Shown here in pieces: positions 1 through 13,025 of a stretch of 64,000 bases of DNA (positions within the stretch are counted from its first letter, which is position 1; each line of letters starts with the position of its first letter). Below the pieces are notes generated by a model. It did no database searches. It worked only from the letters and a program-made list of their open reading frames with translations, and was not told where the DNA came from. The stretch is taken from positions 1 through 64,000 of the forward strand of contig NZ_FXWZ01000002.1 in the NCBI RefSeq assembly GCF_900184225.1, in the 5' to 3' direction. The translations under genes and the position numbers were made by a program. This DNA is from Brevibacterium ihuae (GTDB lineage: Bacteria; Actinomycetota; Actinomycetes; Actinomycetales; Brevibacteriaceae).

Positions 1-6
1 TGCGTC

Positions 7-31
7 TGTTCTTTGAGAACTCAATAGCGTG
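7..31 (+). promoter_or_regulatory. rRNA leader boxA-like antitermination element
   Basis: The motif TGTTCTTTGAGAACTCAATA lies about 120 nt before the 16S 5' end. It matches the TTTGAGAACTCAA element found in actinobacterial rrn leaders, where boxA loads the Nus antitermination complex. A partial copy (TGTTTGAGAATCGTATAGTG) recurs in the 16S-23S spacer. The leader between here and 16S is strikingly T-rich for this GC-rich genome. The rrn promoters lie to the left of the window. Confidence 0.7.
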
Positions 32-147
32 TTTGTTTGTTTTTGTGATGCCAGTTTTTTGTTTTACTGGTTGATTGAAAATTTGGTGGAGTAGCAGAAT
101 TTTGTTTTGTTTCTCTGTCTTTTTCTTTTGGCTGGGATTGTATTTTT

Positions 148-5212
<5,065 letters not shown>

Positions 5213-5393
5213 ACCACCCTATTTCCGGGTGTGTTCGGGTCGGGTAACACAAGCACACACACCATCACTGTGCACACACCACCCCGCCGGTAAGCCGGCC
5301 GGGTGGAGACACGCTCGCGTCCACACATACGACACCCCCCACCACGTGTCGGGGGTTCCGCAGAACGAACACGCCCGCCGTGTTCCCCATAGT

Positions 5394-5512
5394 TTTGCGG
5401 TGGTCATAGCGGCAGGGAAACGCCCGGTCCCATTCCGAACCCGGAAGCTAAGCCTGCCAGCGCTGATGGTACTGCACTCGACAGGGTGTGGGAGAGTAAG
5501 ACACCGCCGCAA
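5394..5512 (+). rRNA. rrf: 5S ribosomal RNA
   Basis: Contains the conserved CCCATTCCGAACCCGGAAG loop and GATGGTACTGCA. Helix I forms between TTGCGGTG (5395-5402) and CACCGCCGCAA (5502-5512). The 119-nt length is typical. It follows 23S by about 180 nt of spacer that holds several GC-rich inverted repeats (for example around 5282-5310 and 5326-5355) but no tRNA. Confidence 0.95.
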
Positions 5513-5524
5513 TATTCTTCACGA

Positions 5525-5561
5525 GCGAAGGCCCCGAAACCCAGTGTTCCGGGGCCTTCGC
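5525..5561 (+). terminator. rRNA operon terminator hairpin
   Basis: A perfect 12-bp stem (GCGAAGGCCCCG / CGGGGCCTTCGC) with a 13-nt loop starts 13 nt after 5S. No U-tract follows, as is common in high-GC actinobacteria. Confidence 0.8.
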
Positions 5562-5575
5562 CCATTCACCACCTA

Positions 5576-5715
5576 GCACACCCCGGTCGGGGTGTGCCTT
5601 CTCTCATTCACCCACGAAGCACCGCCCACCGATAAGAGACCCCGAGCTCGGGGGCCTTGCCTCAGGCGCACCCACGCCCGGGTGTGCCTTCTCTCGTTCA
5701 ATGGGGCCCTCGGGC
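5576..5715 (+). repeat. Secondary terminator-like hairpins with a repeated tail
   Basis: Hairpin 5576-5597 (GCACACCCC, 4-nt loop, GGGGTGTGC) is followed by CTTCTCTCATTCA. About 80 bp later a related, imperfect hairpin (GCGCACCC ... GGGTGTGC) is followed by nearly the same tail, CTTCTCTCGTTCA. Together with the main rrn terminator this gives a series of three hairpins. The duplicated GGGTGTGCCTTCTCTC segment suggests a local duplication of a terminator unit. Confidence 0.55.
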
Positions 5716-5777
5716 TTCGCCCGCATCCTGCGCTGCACGCCTGGGCAGCGACCCCGGACTCGGGCGACAATGGATGC

Positions 5778-6506
5778 ATGAGCACTCAACCGTTGATCAC
5801 GTTCCTCACCGGCGCCGGGATCAGCACCGGAGCCGGCATTCCCGACTTCCGCGGGCCCCAGGGGGTGTGGACCAGGGACTCCGAGGCCGAGAAGACCTCC
5901 ACTCTCTCCTGGTACCTGCGCGACCCGGAGATCCGGAAGCGCGCCTGGCAGCTGCGTGCCGCCTCGGCCGTCTGGGACGTCGAACCCACCCCGGCACACC
6001 GTGCGATCGCCGAGCTCGAGGGTTCCGGGCAGATCTCCGGCATCATCACGCAGAACATCGACGGCCTCCATCAGGCCGCCGGCTCGAGCCCCGAACTCGT
6101 CCACGAGGTCCACGGCAACGTGCGCCGGTGGCGCTGTGAGTACTGCCGGGCGGCCGGTCCGATGGCAGAGATGATCGATCGGGTCCGTGCGGGGGAGGAG
6201 GATCCGCCGTGCCCGATGTGCGGCGGCATCATCCGCGCCACGACGATCCTGTTCGAGGAGATGCTCGACGCAGACGTCATCGACGCCGCCACCTCCGCCG
6301 CGGAATCCTGCGACATCATGATCGCCGTCGGCACCAGCCTGTTCGTGCAACCGGTCGCTTCCCTGTTCCCGCTCGCACTCGAGTTCGGCGCCGCCGGAGT
6401 CATCGTCAACGCGGAGCCGACCCCGTTCGACTCCGCCGCCGACGAAGTCATCCGCGGCGACATCCAGGACGCACTCCCCGCCTACCTCGAAGGACTCCGC
6501 TCATGA
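5778..6506 (+). CDS. cobB: NAD-dependent protein deacylase (sirtuin, Sir2/CobB type)
   Basis: 242-aa sirtuin that removes acyl groups from lysines using NAD+. The NAD-binding motif GAGISTGAGIPDFRG is near the N-terminus, then TQNIDGLH and the catalytic histidine in VHGN. A four-cysteine zinc site follows (CEYC and CPMC), then the GTSL motif and the C-terminal NVE-like VNAEPT. The length is typical of bacterial class III/U sirtuins. ATG 5778 was chosen because the conserved core begins at once and a -10-like GACAAT lies 6 nt upstream with no Shine-Dalgarno, suggesting a leaderless transcript. Its stop overlaps the next start (ATGA), so the two genes are translationally coupled. The substrate is not evident. 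Confidence 0.93.
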   Translation: MSTQPLITFLTGAGISTGAGIPDFRGPQGVWTRDSEAEKTSTLSWYLRDPEIRKRAWQLRAASAVWDVEPTPAHRAIAELEGSGQISGIITQNIDGLHQAAGSSPELVHEVHGNVRRWRCEYCRAAGPMAEMIDRVRAGEEDPPCPMCGGIIRATTILFEEMLDADVIDAATSAAESCDIMIAVGTSLFVQPVASLFPLALEFGAAGVIVNAEPTPFDSAADEVIRGDIQDALPAYLEGLRS

Positions 6507-7513
6507 CATTCCGCCTCACCGACCTCACCCACCCGATCATCCAGGCGCCGATGGCCGGCGGACCCTCGACCCCGGCGCTCGTCGCCGCGGTGAGCCGCGC
6601 CGGCGGACTCGGTTCGCTCGCCGCCGGCTACCGCACCGCAGCGGACATGGTCGACGAGATCGCCGCGGTCCGCCGTCTCACTGACCGCCCCTTCGCGATG
6701 AACGTCTTCGTGCCGGAGGTGCACCCGTCTGCCCCGGGCGACCTCGACGCCTACGCCCGCGCGCTCCGCCCTTTCGCCGCAGAGCTCGGAGTCCCGGCCC
6801 CCGAGGTCCGACCCGCCGGCGACGACGAGTACGGCGCGAAGCTCGAGGAGCTCCTCGCCGACCCCGTCCCCGTCGTGTCCTTCACCTTCGGACTCCCCAC
6901 CGCGGAGCACGTCCACGCGCTGCAGGAGGCCGGGAGTGCGGTCGTGCTCAACGCGACGACCGTCGCCGAGGCGCAGGCGGCCCTGGCGCTCGACCCCGAC
7001 GCTCTCGTGCTCCAGGGACCGCTGGCCGGTGGGCACCGCGCCCAGCACGACCAGCGGGCCGAACCCTCCGAGCTGCCACTCGAGGCACTCTTCGATGCCG
7101 TGCGCGGTCTCACGTCCGTGCCGCTCATCGCCGCCGGAGGACTCGCGACGCGCGCTGACGTGGCTCGCGTGCTCGAGGCCGGCGCGCATGCGGCGCAGGC
7201 GGGCACCGCGTTCCTCCTCGCCGCGGAGGCCGGCACCAGACCGCTCCACCGGCAGGCGCTCGAAGCTGGGCGCTCCACCGAGACCGTCGTCACCCGGGTG
7301 TTCTCCGGCCGCCCGGCCCGCGGACTGCGCAACGCCTTCATCGAGCGGATGAACCGGCACTCCGTTATCGGTTACCCCGAGGTCCACTTCCTCACCAGCC
7401 CACTTCGGGCGGCGGCAACCGACCCCGACGGCATCAACGCCTGGGCGGGGACGGGATACGCGCACTGCAGGCGCGCCTCGGCCGCGGAGATCCTCGCCGA
7501 CCTCGCTCCCTGA
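6503..7513 (+). CDS. Nitronate monooxygenase / 2-nitropropane dioxygenase-like flavoprotein
   Basis: 336-aa TIM-barrel FMN enzyme of the NPD family. Family features are visible: HPIIQAPMAGGPSTPALVAAV at the N-terminus, FAMNVF, QGPLAGGHR containing the histidine used as catalytic base in this family, and PLIAAGGLATRADVARVLEAGA, the phosphate-binding strand. These enzymes oxidise alkyl nitronates such as propionate-3-nitronate; some members have other flavin-dependent roles, so the substrate is inferred only. ATG 6503 overlaps the sirtuin TGA by ATGA, implying one operon. A weak, imperfect GC-rich inverted repeat lies just downstream (7515-7568). Confidence 0.88.
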   Translation: MTFRLTDLTHPIIQAPMAGGPSTPALVAAVSRAGGLGSLAAGYRTAADMVDEIAAVRRLTDRPFAMNVFVPEVHPSAPGDLDAYARALRPFAAELGVPAPEVRPAGDDEYGAKLEELLADPVPVVSFTFGLPTAEHVHALQEAGSAVVLNATTVAEAQAALALDPDALVLQGPLAGGHRAQHDQRAEPSELPLEALFDAVRGLTSVPLIAAGGLATRADVARVLEAGAHAAQAGTAFLLAAEAGTRPLHRQALEAGRSTETVVTRVFSGRPARGLRNAFIERMNRHSVIGYPEVHFLTSPLRAAATDPDGINAWAGTGYAHCRRASAAEILADLAP

Positions 7514-7638
7514 ACCCGCGCGCCGCCCCCTCTTCCCATCCGATCGGGGAGGCAATGCTCCGCGCGGGCGGGCCGCGACCGTGCGGAGAACGGCGGATCC
7601 AGTGTCGGAAACCTGCTGGAATCGAGTGCTCACAGGTA

Positions 7639-7680
7639 TTGCTAACAGTGTTAGCCGCACGCTAAGGTAACAGTGTTAGC
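7639..7680 (+). promoter_or_regulatory. Promoter with twin palindromic operator, probable TetR site
   Basis: Two copies of a 15-bp palindrome lie 25 bp apart: GCTAACAGTGTTAGC (7641-7655, perfect) and GGTAACAGTGTTAGC (7666-7680). A -35-like TTGCTA (7639-7644) and a -10-like TAAGGT (7663-7668) put both copies directly on the promoter. The following operon encodes a TetR-family protein, the likely ligand of this site. This is inference; binding has not been shown. Confidence 0.65.
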
Positions 7681-7708
7681 TGCATTCGCATCCAGCCCAG
7701 GGGGCATC

Positions 7709-8236
7709 ATGAATCCCGGACAGATCATCACCGTCATCGTCGCCACCATCGTCTGCATCGTCGCCGGGTCGTTCGTTCACGGGGCCCTGCGCCCCGTACG
7801 CGTCACCGCGACCACGGACCTCGCGGCATCTCCGGCAGAGGTGTGGGCCGTGCTCGCCGACACCTCTGCCTACCACGAGTGGAACCCTTCGATCATCGAG
7901 AGCAGCGGCACCGTCGCGGAGGGGGAGCGCCTCGACAACACCGTGGTGTTCGGTGACGGCACCATGCGCTTCACGCCGCGCGTCCTCGTCGCCGATCCCG
8001 GCCGCGAGCTCACGTGGCGCGGCAGCACGGCGGTCCCCGGGCTCGTCGACGGCACCCACTCCTTCGTCCTCTCACCGCTCCCCGACGGCGGCACCCGTCT
8101 GACGCAGGAGGAGACCTTCGTCGGCGCCCTCGTGCCGTGGACCACCGGCATGCTCAGGGCGATGGAGCCGGAGTTCGTCGCGGTCAACACCGCGATCGGC
8201 GAACGTGCCGCGCAGCTGCAGCAGTCCCGGCCGTGA
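7709..8236 (+). CDS. SRPBCC (START-like) family membrane-anchored protein
   Basis: 175 aa. Residues 1-27 form one hydrophobic helix (IITVIVATIVCIVAGSFV). The rest is an SRPBCC/polyketide-cyclase-like domain with the typical DLAASPAEVWAVLADTSAYHEWNPSI opening and a C-terminal helix. Such domains bind hydrophobic ligands; no enzymatic residues can be assigned. ATG 7709 was chosen for the AGGGGG sequence just upstream. The operator pair about 30-70 bp upstream and the overlapping TetR gene suggest a two-gene autoregulated operon that senses a hydrophobic compound. That role is inference. Confidence 0.8.
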   Translation: MNPGQIITVIVATIVCIVAGSFVHGALRPVRVTATTDLAASPAEVWAVLADTSAYHEWNPSIIESSGTVAEGERLDNTVVFGDGTMRFTPRVLVADPGRELTWRGSTAVPGLVDGTHSFVLSPLPDGGTRLTQEETFVGALVPWTTGMLRAMEPEFVAVNTAIGERAAQLQQSRP

Positions 8237-8832
8237 CCATGGATCCAGAGGAGGCCACCACGTCGGACGCTCCGGCCCCGTCCTCCGATCCGCCGGTCAT
8301 TCCGGAGCGGACCGCGCGCGTCGATGCGATCGTCGCCCGCGCCCGGGTCCTCGTCGAGGACGCCGGGTGGGAGGCGCTGTCGACGCGCATCCTCGCCGAC
8401 GACCTCGGGATCCGCGCGCCCTCGCTCTACAAGCATCTCTCCGGCAAGGAGGAGCTGCGCACCCTCCTCCTCACCGACGCCTTCATCGAGATCGGCACGC
8501 GCTGCTGGGAGGCGGTGCGCAGCGCCGCCGTGGAAGGCGAGGAGTCGGCGGTCGGTGCCCTGCTCACCGAGTACCGGAGCAGTGCGAGCGGCTCCGCCGA
8601 GCTCTACCGACTCGCCACCACCGGTCCGCTCGACCGCTCAGCACTCCCGCCCGGGCTCGAGGAGTGGGCGGGCACACCATTCTTCGAGGCCACGGGGGAC
8701 CCGGTGCGGGCGCAGGCGCTGTGGGCGGCGGCCCACGGGCTCGCGATCCTCGAGGTCGACGGCCGGTTCCCGCCCGGCAGCGACCTCGACGCCGCCTGGC
8801 AGGCCCTCGCCCACGCCTTCGACGCCGGCTGA
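8233..8832 (+). CDS. TetR/AcrR family transcriptional regulator
   Basis: 199 aa from GTG 8233, which overlaps the upstream stop codon as GTGA; ATG 8239 is an equally possible start. A helix-turn-helix spans roughly residues 35-75 (ALSTRILADDLGIRAPSLYKHL), followed by a TetR_C_33/WHG-like ligand domain containing LYRLATTGPLD. The N-terminus is an Asp/Ser/Pro-rich tail. It probably represses its own operon through the twin GCTAACAGTGTTAGC palindromes upstream of the SRPBCC gene. The ligand is unknown. Confidence 0.88.
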   Translation: MTMDPEEATTSDAPAPSSDPPVIPERTARVDAIVARARVLVEDAGWEALSTRILADDLGIRAPSLYKHLSGKEELRTLLLTDAFIEIGTRCWEAVRSAAVEGEESAVGALLTEYRSSASGSAELYRLATTGPLDRSALPPGLEEWAGTPFFEATGDPVRAQALWAAAHGLAILEVDGRFPPGSDLDAAWQALAHAFDAG

Positions 8833-8849
8833 CTGCAGGACCTCACCCG

Positions 8850-8909
8850 ACTGCGCGGTATCCCGAACCGAGCGCACAATTGCGCGCTCAGTTTCGGATA
8901 CCGCGCAGT
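8850..8909. terminator. Near-perfect palindrome between convergent genes, probable bidirectional terminator
   Basis: Two 29-bp arms (8850-8878 and 8881-8909) with about four mismatches and a 2-nt centre form one long hairpin beginning ACTGCGCGGTATCC. It lies between the TetR stop (8832) and the stop of the minus-strand surface protein (8978). A separate motif, CTCAGGAACCTTCGGAA (about 8949-8965), beside it recurs near 37.3 kb. Confidence 0.65.
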
Positions 8910-8977
8910 TCGCTGGAGGCGGTGCGCTCCTCGCCCCGTGCCCCGCTCTCAGGAACCTTCGGAACTCGAGGTCTGGG

Positions 8978-11017
8978 TCAGGAACGGGCGCGGCGGGTGA
9001 GCCAGACGGCTGCGGCGCCGATGGCTGCGAGGAGAGCGCCGATCCCGGCGAGGATCGCCGCGTCCGTGCCGGTGCGCGGCAGCGGTCCGCCGCCTGCCCG
9101 ATCGTCGGAGTCGTCATCGGAACCGCCGTCGGGACCCGGAGCCGGGGCCTGCGTGCTCGTCGGCGTCGCAGTCGGCTCCGCGCCGTCCGTCGGGGAACCG
9201 GTCGGAGCCGGGTCGTCCGTCGGAGTAGGTCCGGTGCTCGGCTGCTCGGTCCCGGGGGCGCTCGGGTCGTCGCCGGGCCGATCCTCGGCGAGGTCGCTCT
9301 TCACGTGGTAGAAGGTCGTCGTGCCCGTCACCTCGTTGCCGATGACGAGCATGCCGGCCACGCCCTCGGCGGGGGTCTCCATCTGGGCGGCCGGGACGAA
9401 GACGATGCTCTCCGGCCCGGAATCGCCGGCCGCGTCGAGGTCGGCACCGAGGTCCTCCACCCCGAAGTTCCGGTTGTTGAAGTAGGTGACGAACTCCGCG
9501 TCGTCCGGCCGGGTGATGTCGTAGACCATGACACCGCCCACCCGCTCGAGACCGATGAAGGCGAAGGTCTTCTCACCGATGGACCCGACCTCGATCGCCT
9601 CGGGCTCGGGGCCCTTGTCGTCGGAGCGGTCGTCGAAGCTCGATTCGGTGTTGTCGGAGTTGAAGAAGTCCGGAACGGCCTCCGCGGTGATCTTCTCGAA
9701 CTCGTCCCGGGAGTCGAACACGACGTTCCCCTCGGTGTCGAGGATCGAGAACGAGCGGCCGCCGAAGCCGTGGATCTGCTCGTAGCACGAGCCGTCGGCG
9801 CTGAGCCCGTTCGCCGCGGTCGCCTTGAGCCGTCCGAGGTCCTCGTCCCGCTGGAGCTCCTCGATGCTCATCCCGGCCTCCGCCGCGACGGACTCGCACA
9901 GCGGGGCGACGCCGTCCGTGCCGAAATCCTTGACCCGGATCTCCTCGGAGTAGCCGTCCCAGTCGCGGGAATCGCCCTCGTTCGCGGTGAGCAGGTAGTC
10001 GCTGCCGCCGATCGACACCGACTTGAGCGTGTCGGGCATCATGAATGTCTGCACCGGCCAGGTGTCGAAACCGATCCCGCCGTCCCGATCGGAGACATCG
10101 GTGTCGACCGCGGAGAGGTCCTGGGTGCCGAGCGGGAGGAGACGCTCGACCGAGGCCGAGGCGAGATCGACGACGGCGATCGCGTTCGCCTCCTGGAGCG
10201 AGACGTAGGCGCGGTCGCCGATCACCGTCCCGTACTCCGGTTCGAGGTTCTCCGACACGGGGAACTCCGGTGTGCCGGTCCCCGCGTCCTCCCGGCCGCC
10301 GAAGATCCGGACGCCGTCGGGCAGCGCATCGCCCTCGAACGCCCGGAAGCCCGCGAGTCGGACCGCATCCTGCCCCGGGGCCTCGAGCGCATCGGGCAGT
10401 GCGATGACGCCGACCGACCCCTCCGGGTCGACGGAATAGTCCTCGGCCGGCTCGCCCTCGTTGGCGACGACGGCGTAGTCCCCGGCGGGGGAGAGGACGA
10501 CCGAGTCCGGCAGCGCCCCGGTGCGGACCGCGCCGAGCGGCGCCGGCTCCTCCCCGGACAGGTCGAAGAACGCGATCCAGCCGGCCTCGGTCTTCGTCGG
10601 GTGCTCGACGGCGACCGCCGCGAGGCCGTCCTCGCGGACCGCCACGGAATTGGCGATGCCGCCCGCCTCGACGGTCGAGCCATCGGCTGACTCCATGCCG
10701 ACCGTTTCGAGTTCGAACAGGGCGCGGGGATCGGCGGGATCGCTCGAATCGAGCACATTCACCGTCCCGGCGGCGGCGTTGACGACGAGCGTCTGCTGCT
10801 GCGCGGCGTAGTGGGCGACGATCTCCGCTGCGCTCTCGTCGAACAGGCCGGTGCGGTGGGTTCCCACCGGGTCCAGGGTGAGCACCGGGTTCGCGGACGA
10901 GTACTCGATCGCGCCGTCGGCTCGCGGGCTCGCCGCCTGGACGGTGACAGCGGGGGCGAGGGCACCGAGGCCGACGAGGGCGGCGACGAGGCCTCCGGAG
11001 GTGAGTGCGCGGCGCAT
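8978..11017 (-). CDS. Choice-of-anchor I family secreted protein, LPXTG cell-wall anchored
   Basis: 679 aa. The N-terminus is a Sec signal peptide (RR, then a hydrophobic stretch to VTVQAAS). The body is a beta-propeller-like protein of the choice-of-anchor I class, related to esterase-like/phytase-like domains, with repeated Asp-rich turns (TANEGDSRDW, DDRSDDKGPEPEAIEVG). A Pro/Thr-rich spacer at about 580-640 leads to the sortase signal LPRTG, a hydrophobic helix and the RRARS tail. No sortase gene lies in the window. Some relatives are annotated as alkaline phosphatases, but no catalytic residue can be confirmed here. An inverted repeat (11073-11080/11085-11092, GCCGTCGA/TCGACGGC) lies in its upstream region. 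Confidence 0.85.
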   Translation of the reverse strand: MRRALTSGGLVAALVGLGALAPAVTVQAASPRADGAIEYSSANPVLTLDPVGTHRTGLFDESAAEIVAHYAAQQQTLVVNAAAGTVNVLDSSDPADPRALFELETVGMESADGSTVEAGGIANSVAVREDGLAAVAVEHPTKTEAGWIAFFDLSGEEPAPLGAVRTGALPDSVVLSPAGDYAVVANEGEPAEDYSVDPEGSVGVIALPDALEAPGQDAVRLAGFRAFEGDALPDGVRIFGGREDAGTGTPEFPVSENLEPEYGTVIGDRAYVSLQEANAIAVVDLASASVERLLPLGTQDLSAVDTDVSDRDGGIGFDTWPVQTFMMPDTLKSVSIGGSDYLLTANEGDSRDWDGYSEEIRVKDFGTDGVAPLCESVAAEAGMSIEELQRDEDLGRLKATAANGLSADGSCYEQIHGFGGRSFSILDTEGNVVFDSRDEFEKITAEAVPDFFNSDNTESSFDDRSDDKGPEPEAIEVGSIGEKTFAFIGLERVGGVMVYDITRPDDAEFVTYFNNRNFGVEDLGADLDAAGDSGPESIVFVPAAQMETPAEGVAGMLVIGNEVTGTTTFYHVKSDLAEDRPGDDPSAPGTEQPSTGPTPTDDPAPTGSPTDGAEPTATPTSTQAPAPGPDGGSDDDSDDRAGGGPLPRTGTDAAILAGIGALLAAIGAAAVWLTRRARS

Positions 11018-11177
11018 GGGGTCCTTTCGGGAGAGCGGGCGTGGGCGATGGCCGACCGGGGCCGGCGCGCGTGCCGTCGACGGATCGACGGCTCTCCGAG
11101 ACTAGGAAGACGGAATGGGGGTGAGGGGAGCGCGACATGACCCGCAGGTGAATTCTCGGGTGCCTCGAGTGCGGGTC

Positions 11178-11218
11178 TAGACTGGGACGGATCACCCCAC
11201 CCACATCTGCATAGGGAG
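11178..11218 (+). promoter_or_regulatory. Promoter -10 and ribosome-binding site of the long plus-strand run
   Basis: A -10-like TAGACT (11178-11183) is followed by AGGGAG (about 11213-11218) five nt before the GTG start at 11223. No consensus -35 is visible. This is the first promoter candidate for the gene run that begins here. Confidence 0.4.
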
Positions 11219-11222
11219 CACC

Positions 11223-13025
11223 GTGTCGAATCCTGAGGACAGCTCATACCGTTCCGCGCGCCGAGGCGCCGGCGGGGACGAGGGAGGTCGACGGGAGCAC
11301 CGGGGTCGGGACTTCAGCCGCGACGATCGGCCCGCCGGGGACCGTCGGCAGAGCGGCGGGCGAGCACGCGGAGACGACCGCGGTCGCGATTTCCGCCGCG
11401 ATGACCGGCGTGACGATCGCAGGCAGGCAGGCGGGGGAGACCGCCGCCCCCGGCGTGACGGCGAGGGCCGGGACTTCCGACGCGATGACCGCCGTCGGGA
11501 CGACGGAGGAGACCGCCGTCCGCGCCGTGACGGGGCGGGGCGCGACTTCCGCCGGGACGACCGCCGCGATGACCGCGATCGGGGCTTCCGGCGCGATGAC
11601 CGGCGTGACGATCGCCGACAGGGAGGCGGGGGAGACCGCCGCCCCCGGCGTGACGGCGAGGGCCGGGACTTCCGCCGCGACGATCGCCGAGGTGACCGCC
11701 GCGACGATCGGCGTCCCCGTGGGGACGCCCGGGGCCGGGACGATCGACGCGAGTTCTCGCGCGGTGACCGCCGCGACGATCGCAGCCGTGATCCCCGACG
11801 TGACGATCGCAGGGACGACCGGTGGGACGAGAGGCGTCCCCGCCGTGACGGCGGGGGCCGGGACTTCCGACGGGATGATCGCCGCGATGACCGTCGGAGC
11901 GATCGCCGTGACGACCGCGGACGCGACTTCCGGCGCGATGATCAGCGCGGCGGACCCCGCCACGGGAGGCCGCACCGCGACGATCGGCGGGCGGACCGCC
12001 GCGACGAACTGCTCGACGTCGACCCCGAGGCCGCTTACGCCCACGCGAGGTTCGCCGTCTCCCGGGCCGGTCGCGTCGGCGCCGTCCGCGAGGCCATGGG
12101 CCTCGTCGCCTACCAGCTCGAGAAGTACGACGAAGCGGTGCGCGAGCTGCGCACCCACCGCCGGATCACCGGGTCGACCGACAACCTCGCACTCCTCGCC
12201 GATGCCGAGCGCGGCCGCGGCAGGCCCGCGAAGGCGCTCGAGCTCATCGCCGAGGTCGACGCTGCGGACGTCCCGCCGGAGCTCTGGACCGAGCTCATGA
12301 TCGTCGCCGCCGGCGCGCACACCGACGCGGGCGACATCCGGGCCGCCCGCGCGCTCCTCGAGGAGCAGAGCTTCACCGGCAGCGCCTCCGGGGCGACGGT
12401 GCGCCTGATGTCGGCGTACGCCGACATCCTCCGGATCGACGGCGAGCCGGAGACCGCGGACAAGTACGAGGAGCTCGCCCGCCGCACCGCGAGGGCGACG
12501 AACACGTTCTTCGGCGACGAGGAGCCCGACCCCAACGCGGGTGTCGAGATCATCACCATCGAGGCGATCGAGGACGAGCCGGAGGACGGCGAGCCGGAGC
12601 AGGCCGGGTCCGAGGATGCCGGGCCGGAGGATCCCGGGTCCGAGGAGGACGCCGCGGAGCCGATGGGCGATGACGACCTCGCCGCGGCCCCGCAGAGCTT
12701 CCGGGACGAGGTCGAGGCCGAGGTCGACGAGATCCTCGCCGAGGCCGGCATCGGTGCCGATGACGCCGAACCCGAGAGCGCCTCGGCGCCGGACGTCGCT
12801 CCCGAGCGCGAGTCGGTGGCCGAACCTGCTCCCGAGCCCGAGCCCGTCTCCGTGGTCGAACCCGAGTCGACCGACGAGCCCGCTCCTGAACCCGCTCCCG
12901 TGCCCGAGTCCAGTGACGCATCCGCGGGCGCGTCCGAGCCCGCGGACGCCGAGGACGAGAAGGACGAGCAGCGGCGCCGTCAGGACGAGGACGACGAGAT
13001 GACCGCTCCGCTGTTCGATCTCTGA
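11223..13025 (+). CDS. Arg/Asp-repeat protein with central TPR-like domain and acidic tail
   Basis: 600 aa in three parts. Residues about 25-265 are almost only Arg, Asp, Gly and Pro, built from repeats of GRDFRRDD and GDRRPRRDG; the region should be disordered and of alternating charge. Residues about 270-430 are helical and TPR-like (AYAHARFAVSRAGRVGAVREA, ALLADAERGRGRPAKAL). The C-terminal 160 residues are Glu/Asp/Pro-rich. The middle part and position match the TPR protein before the HAD phosphatase in other actinobacteria (Rv1691 in M. tuberculosis). GTG 11223 is supported by AGGGAG upstream. Because of the repeats, a 299-codon open frame also exists in a second frame; I regard it as a shadow. 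Function unknown; RNA or ribosome association is only a guess from the RD-rich tract. Confidence 0.8.
   Translation: MSNPEDSSYRSARRGAGGDEGGRREHRGRDFSRDDRPAGDRRQSGGRARGDDRGRDFRRDDRRDDRRQAGGGDRRPRRDGEGRDFRRDDRRRDDGGDRRPRRDGAGRDFRRDDRRDDRDRGFRRDDRRDDRRQGGGGDRRPRRDGEGRDFRRDDRRGDRRDDRRPRGDARGRDDRREFSRGDRRDDRSRDPRRDDRRDDRWDERRPRRDGGGRDFRRDDRRDDRRSDRRDDRGRDFRRDDQRGGPRHGRPHRDDRRADRRDELLDVDPEAAYAHARFAVSRAGRVGAVREAMGLVAYQLEKYDEAVRELRTHRRITGSTDNLALLADAERGRGRPAKALELIAEVDAADVPPELWTELMIVAAGAHTDAGDIRAARALLEEQSFTGSASGATVRLMSAYADILRIDGEPETADKYEELARRTARATNTFFGDEEPDPNAGVEIITIEAIEDEPEDGEPEQAGSEDAGPEDPGSEEDAAEPMGDDDLAAAPQSFRDEVEAEVDEILAEAGIGADDAEPESASAPDVAPERESVAEPAPEPEPVSVVEPESTDEPAPEPAPVPESSDASAGASEPADAEDEKDEQRRRQDEDDEMTAPLFDL

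Noticed and set aside
7515-7568. Imperfect GC-rich inverted repeat after the NPD gene as terminator
   Set aside because: Long, poorly paired interior; too weak to list as a feature.
11401-12300. 299-codon open frame overlapping the Arg/Asp-repeat gene
   Set aside because: It exists because the repeat DNA lacks stops in another frame; Ala/Gly/Thr-rich, no recognisable fold, and the main frame has the conserved TPR part.
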